Shown here: positions 5,952 through 7,646 of the stretch, piece after piece
How the letters are laid out: each line of letters begins with the position of its first letter
Numbering within the stretch: the stretch's first letter is position 1
Source of the DNA: Clostridiaceae bacterium
GTDB taxonomy: Bacteria; Bacillota; Clostridia; UMGS1883; JAAYMJ01
Length of the DNA: 7,646 nucleotides
NCBI GenBank assembly: GCA_012521455.1
Contig: JAAYMJ010000262.1
Location: 1-7,646, forward strand
Direction: 5' to 3'
Notes under the pieces: model-generated
The model's input: only the letters and a program-made list of their open reading frames with translations
Database searches by the model: none
Told to the model about the DNA's origin: nothing
Translations under genes and position numbers: made by a program

Positions 5952-7646
5952 ATGGCAAAAAAACAACTTTGTTTGGCAATCATTTTTTCAATCATTTTCA
6001 CCCTGACCGTAAGTATGGGAATGGTAAACGCGGCTGATTTCAATACTGCGGTTTACAACTCTGTGGTTATGGTCGTTGGAGAAAAAAATGCAATTGCTAA
6101 AAATGATATTAAGAGATTAAATCAGGAACCAATCATCGAAAATGGTGTTACATTAGTTCCGGTAAGATTTATTGCCGAAGCTTTTGACGCGACCGTTCAA
6201 TGGGACGAAGCGACACAAATCGTATCCATCATTACAAAGAACAAATACGTTCAAATGAAAGTTGGAAGCATAAACTACACCATAAACGGCGTTGCATACC
6301 AGCTTCCCACAGCCCCGGTAATTTACAACGGCACAACAATGCTTCCGTTACGGGCTTTCGCGGAACAGGTTATGGGGCTTAAGGTATTTTGGAACGATTC
6401 AAATAAGCTTATCGTGATCAATAGATCAATCAATTTAAAGAGCGAAGATATCGACGTAATGACAAAGATGGTATCAGCAATACAGACAGGAATCCTTCCA
6501 AAGATTGAAGTAGCAAGACCGGATCCAATAATTCCTGTTACAACAAATTATGACAATGGCACAGTTGGAAAATTAAAGATTGTGGCATATGAAGCATCAG
6601 CTGAACCCGAACCTGCAAACCCGGGAAGAAACGCGTTTGACGGAAACAAGAACACAAGATGGTCAGCTGACGGGCAGCCATACATAGTATTTGAATTAAC
6701 CGAAGTTAAAACTATAACGGAAATCAGGACTCTTTGGTGGAAAAGCTCCAACCCAAACAGAACAACAAAATTTGACGTTGAGCTTTCCGCTGACAGGTCA
6801 AACTGGACAAAAGTATTCTCCGGTGAATCAAATACAGGAAGCGACTTTGACATTATCAAAGTCAACCCTGCTCAAAGGGCAAAATACGTAAGAGTAAACG
6901 GCTACGGAAATTCGGATAATGAATGGAATAGCTTGCTTGAAATCGAAATATACGGTTCTCCTGCTGATGCAACAACCACAACCACTGTAGCAAGAGCTAA
7001 CGGTTATGAAATCGTAGGCGTTGAAGCGTCAAGCGAACCTGAAGAAAGCAACCCTGCTGTTAACGCATATGACGGCGACCTATCAACAAGATGGTCAGCG
7101 TCAGGCGATGGCGAATACATTATTTTTGACCTTGGCGAAGTTAAACCAATCAACAAAATCAGGCTTGCTTGGTGGCTAGGCTCAAGCAACTCCCCAAGGA
7201 CAACCAGGTATGATATCTTGGTATCCACCGACAAGGTAAACTGGGAAGAAGTGTTGATGGGCCAGCAATCCGACCCTGCAAAGGGCAACAACTTTGAAGA
7301 CAAAGTATTGTCAAAAGAATACAGGGCAAGATATGTAAAAGTGGTTGGCCATATGAACTCTGAAAACGAATGGAACAGCTTGCTTGAAATTGAAATCCAC
7401 GGTCCTGGCACAACCACTACAACAACCACCACAACTGTTTCAAGAGTAAACGGTTATGAAATCGTTAACGTTGAAGCGTCAAGCGAACCTGAAGAAAGCA
7501 ACCCCGCAGTTAACGCTTGCGACGGCGACCTATCAACAAGATGGTCAGCGTCAGGCGATGGGGAATACATTATCTTTGACCTTGGCGAAGTTAAACCAAT
7601 CAACCAAATCAGGCTTGCTTGGTGGCTAGGCTCAAGCAACTCCCCA
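5952..7646 (+). CDS. Secreted stalk-domain protein with at least three F5/8 type C (discoidin/CBM32-like) modules, open at the right edge
   Basis: The frame runs 565 codons from the ATG at 5952 to the window end without a stop, so the C-terminus is missing. AAGGAGG (5937-5943) sits 8 bases upstream. A signal peptide covers about residues 1-27 (MAKK, hydrophobic core, cleavage near VNAA). Residues 28-158 form a copper-amine-oxidase-N-like stalk region with LVPVRFIAEAF (68-78) and MLPLRAFAEQV (130-140). Three F5/8 type C modules follow: about 208-335, 353-484 and 503 onward. Each has a conserved start of the type NAxDGxxxTRWSA, and the two complete ones end EWNSLLEIEI. Thr-rich linkers (five Thr at 341-345, nine Thr at 487-495) join them. 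Such modules usually bind carbohydrate, so the protein is probably a surface or secreted binding protein; a catalytic domain or cell-wall anchor could lie beyond the window. It is divergent from the kdu operon, suggesting a link to uronic-acid polymers, which is inference. F5/8C rather than another beta-sandwich is likely but rests on motif recognition. Confidence 0.85.
   Translation, partial: MAKKQLCLAIIFSIIFTLTVSMGMVNAADFNTAVYNSVVMVVGEKNAIAKNDIKRLNQEPIIENGVTLVPVRFIAEAFDATVQWDEATQIVSIITKNKYVQMKVGSINYTINGVAYQLPTAPVIYNGTTMLPLRAFAEQVMGLKVFWNDSNKLIVINRSINLKSEDIDVMTKMVSAIQTGILPKIEVARPDPIIPVTTNYDNGTVGKLKIVAYEASAEPEPANPGRNAFDGNKNTRWSADGQPYIVFELTEVKTITEIRTLWWKSSNPNRTTKFDVELSADRSNWTKVFSGESNTGSDFDIIKVNPAQRAKYVRVNGYGNSDNEWNSLLEIEIYGSPADATTTTTVARANGYEIVGVEASSEPEESNPAVNAYDGDLSTRWSASGDGEYIIFDLGEVKPINKIRLAWWLGSSNSPRTTRYDILVSTDKVNWEEVLMGQQSDPAKGNNFEDKVLSKEYRARYVKVVGHMNSENEWNSLLEIEIHGPGTTTTTTTTTVSRVNGYEIVNVEASSEPEESNPAVNACDGDLSTRWSASGDGEYIIFDLGEVKPINQIRLAWWLGSSNSP
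7001..7646 (+). repeat. In-frame 450-bp-period tandem repeat encoding discoidin modules (1 full copy, 1 partial)
   Basis: Positions 7001-7196 and 7451-7646 align without gaps at an offset of exactly 450 bp (150 codons). I count 11 mismatches in 196 bases, about 94% identity, giving only three amino-acid changes (G to N, Y to C, K to Q). The period covers one F5/8C module plus its Thr-rich linker. The module before it (from about residue 208) is clearly related but much more diverged. The repeat is cut by the window edge, so the copy number is unknown. Confidence 0.92.

Noticed and set aside
6548..7639. Several minus-strand open frames opposite the discoidin gene (6548-6865, 7004-7432, 7159-7413, 7454-7639)
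   Set aside because: They lie antisense to a continuous 565-codon frame with clear domains, and the right-hand ones share sequence only because the repeat beneath them is duplicated. They have no SD.
7001..7646. Repeats considered as a CRISPR array or mobile element
   Set aside because: The period is 450 bp, in frame within a protein gene, without spacers, terminal inverted repeats or a transposase.

Overview
The window looks like chromosomal DNA from a plant-polysaccharide-degrading member of the Clostridia (Bacillota). The basis is strong AGGAGG-type Shine-Dalgarno sites, AT-rich intergenic DNA with sigma-A-like promoters, a TTG start, and two secreted proteins carrying the copper-amine-oxidase-N-like 'stalk' domain that is common in Clostridia and Paenibacillus relatives. 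No species can be named from the sequence alone.

Layout. Positions 1-348 (minus) hold the N-terminal part of an unrecognised protein that runs off the left edge; it has its own SD and probable promoter. A strong intrinsic terminator (425-455, minus) separates it from a block of five minus-strand genes. In transcription order these are kduI (5628-4798), kduD (4761-4000), a LUD/LutC-like protein (3937-3299), kdgK (3266-2244) and a large secreted protein (2200-473). The secreted protein has two stalk domains, a ricin-type beta-trefoil and a C-terminal zinc-metallopeptidase domain resembling the anthrax lethal factor catalytic domain (M34/ATLF-like). On the other side of a 323-bp divergent promoter region, a plus-strand gene (5952 to the right edge, still open) encodes a secreted stalk-domain protein. 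It carries at least three F5/8 type C (discoidin/CBM32-like) modules joined by Thr-rich linkers; the last two are encoded by an exact 450-bp-period tandem repeat.

How the genes fit together. KduI and KduD convert 5-keto-4-deoxyuronate, the product of pectin- or glycosaminoglycan-type lyases, to 2-keto-3-deoxygluconate (KDG), and KdgK phosphorylates it to KDPG. The core is therefore a cytoplasmic unsaturated-uronate pathway. KDPG aldolase, lyases and transporters are not in the window. The LUD protein sits between kduD and kdgK as if it belongs to the pathway, but its role is unknown. The two flanking exported proteins share the stalk architecture and carry carbohydrate-binding-type modules, so they may act at the cell surface on the same polymer or on host or plant material; that is inference.

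The most unusual items are the lethal-factor-like exported peptidase at the end of a uronate operon, the LUD protein with a five-cysteine tail inside the KDG pathway, the near-identical discoidin repeats, and two look-alike hairpins placed just before the SD of the downstream gene.
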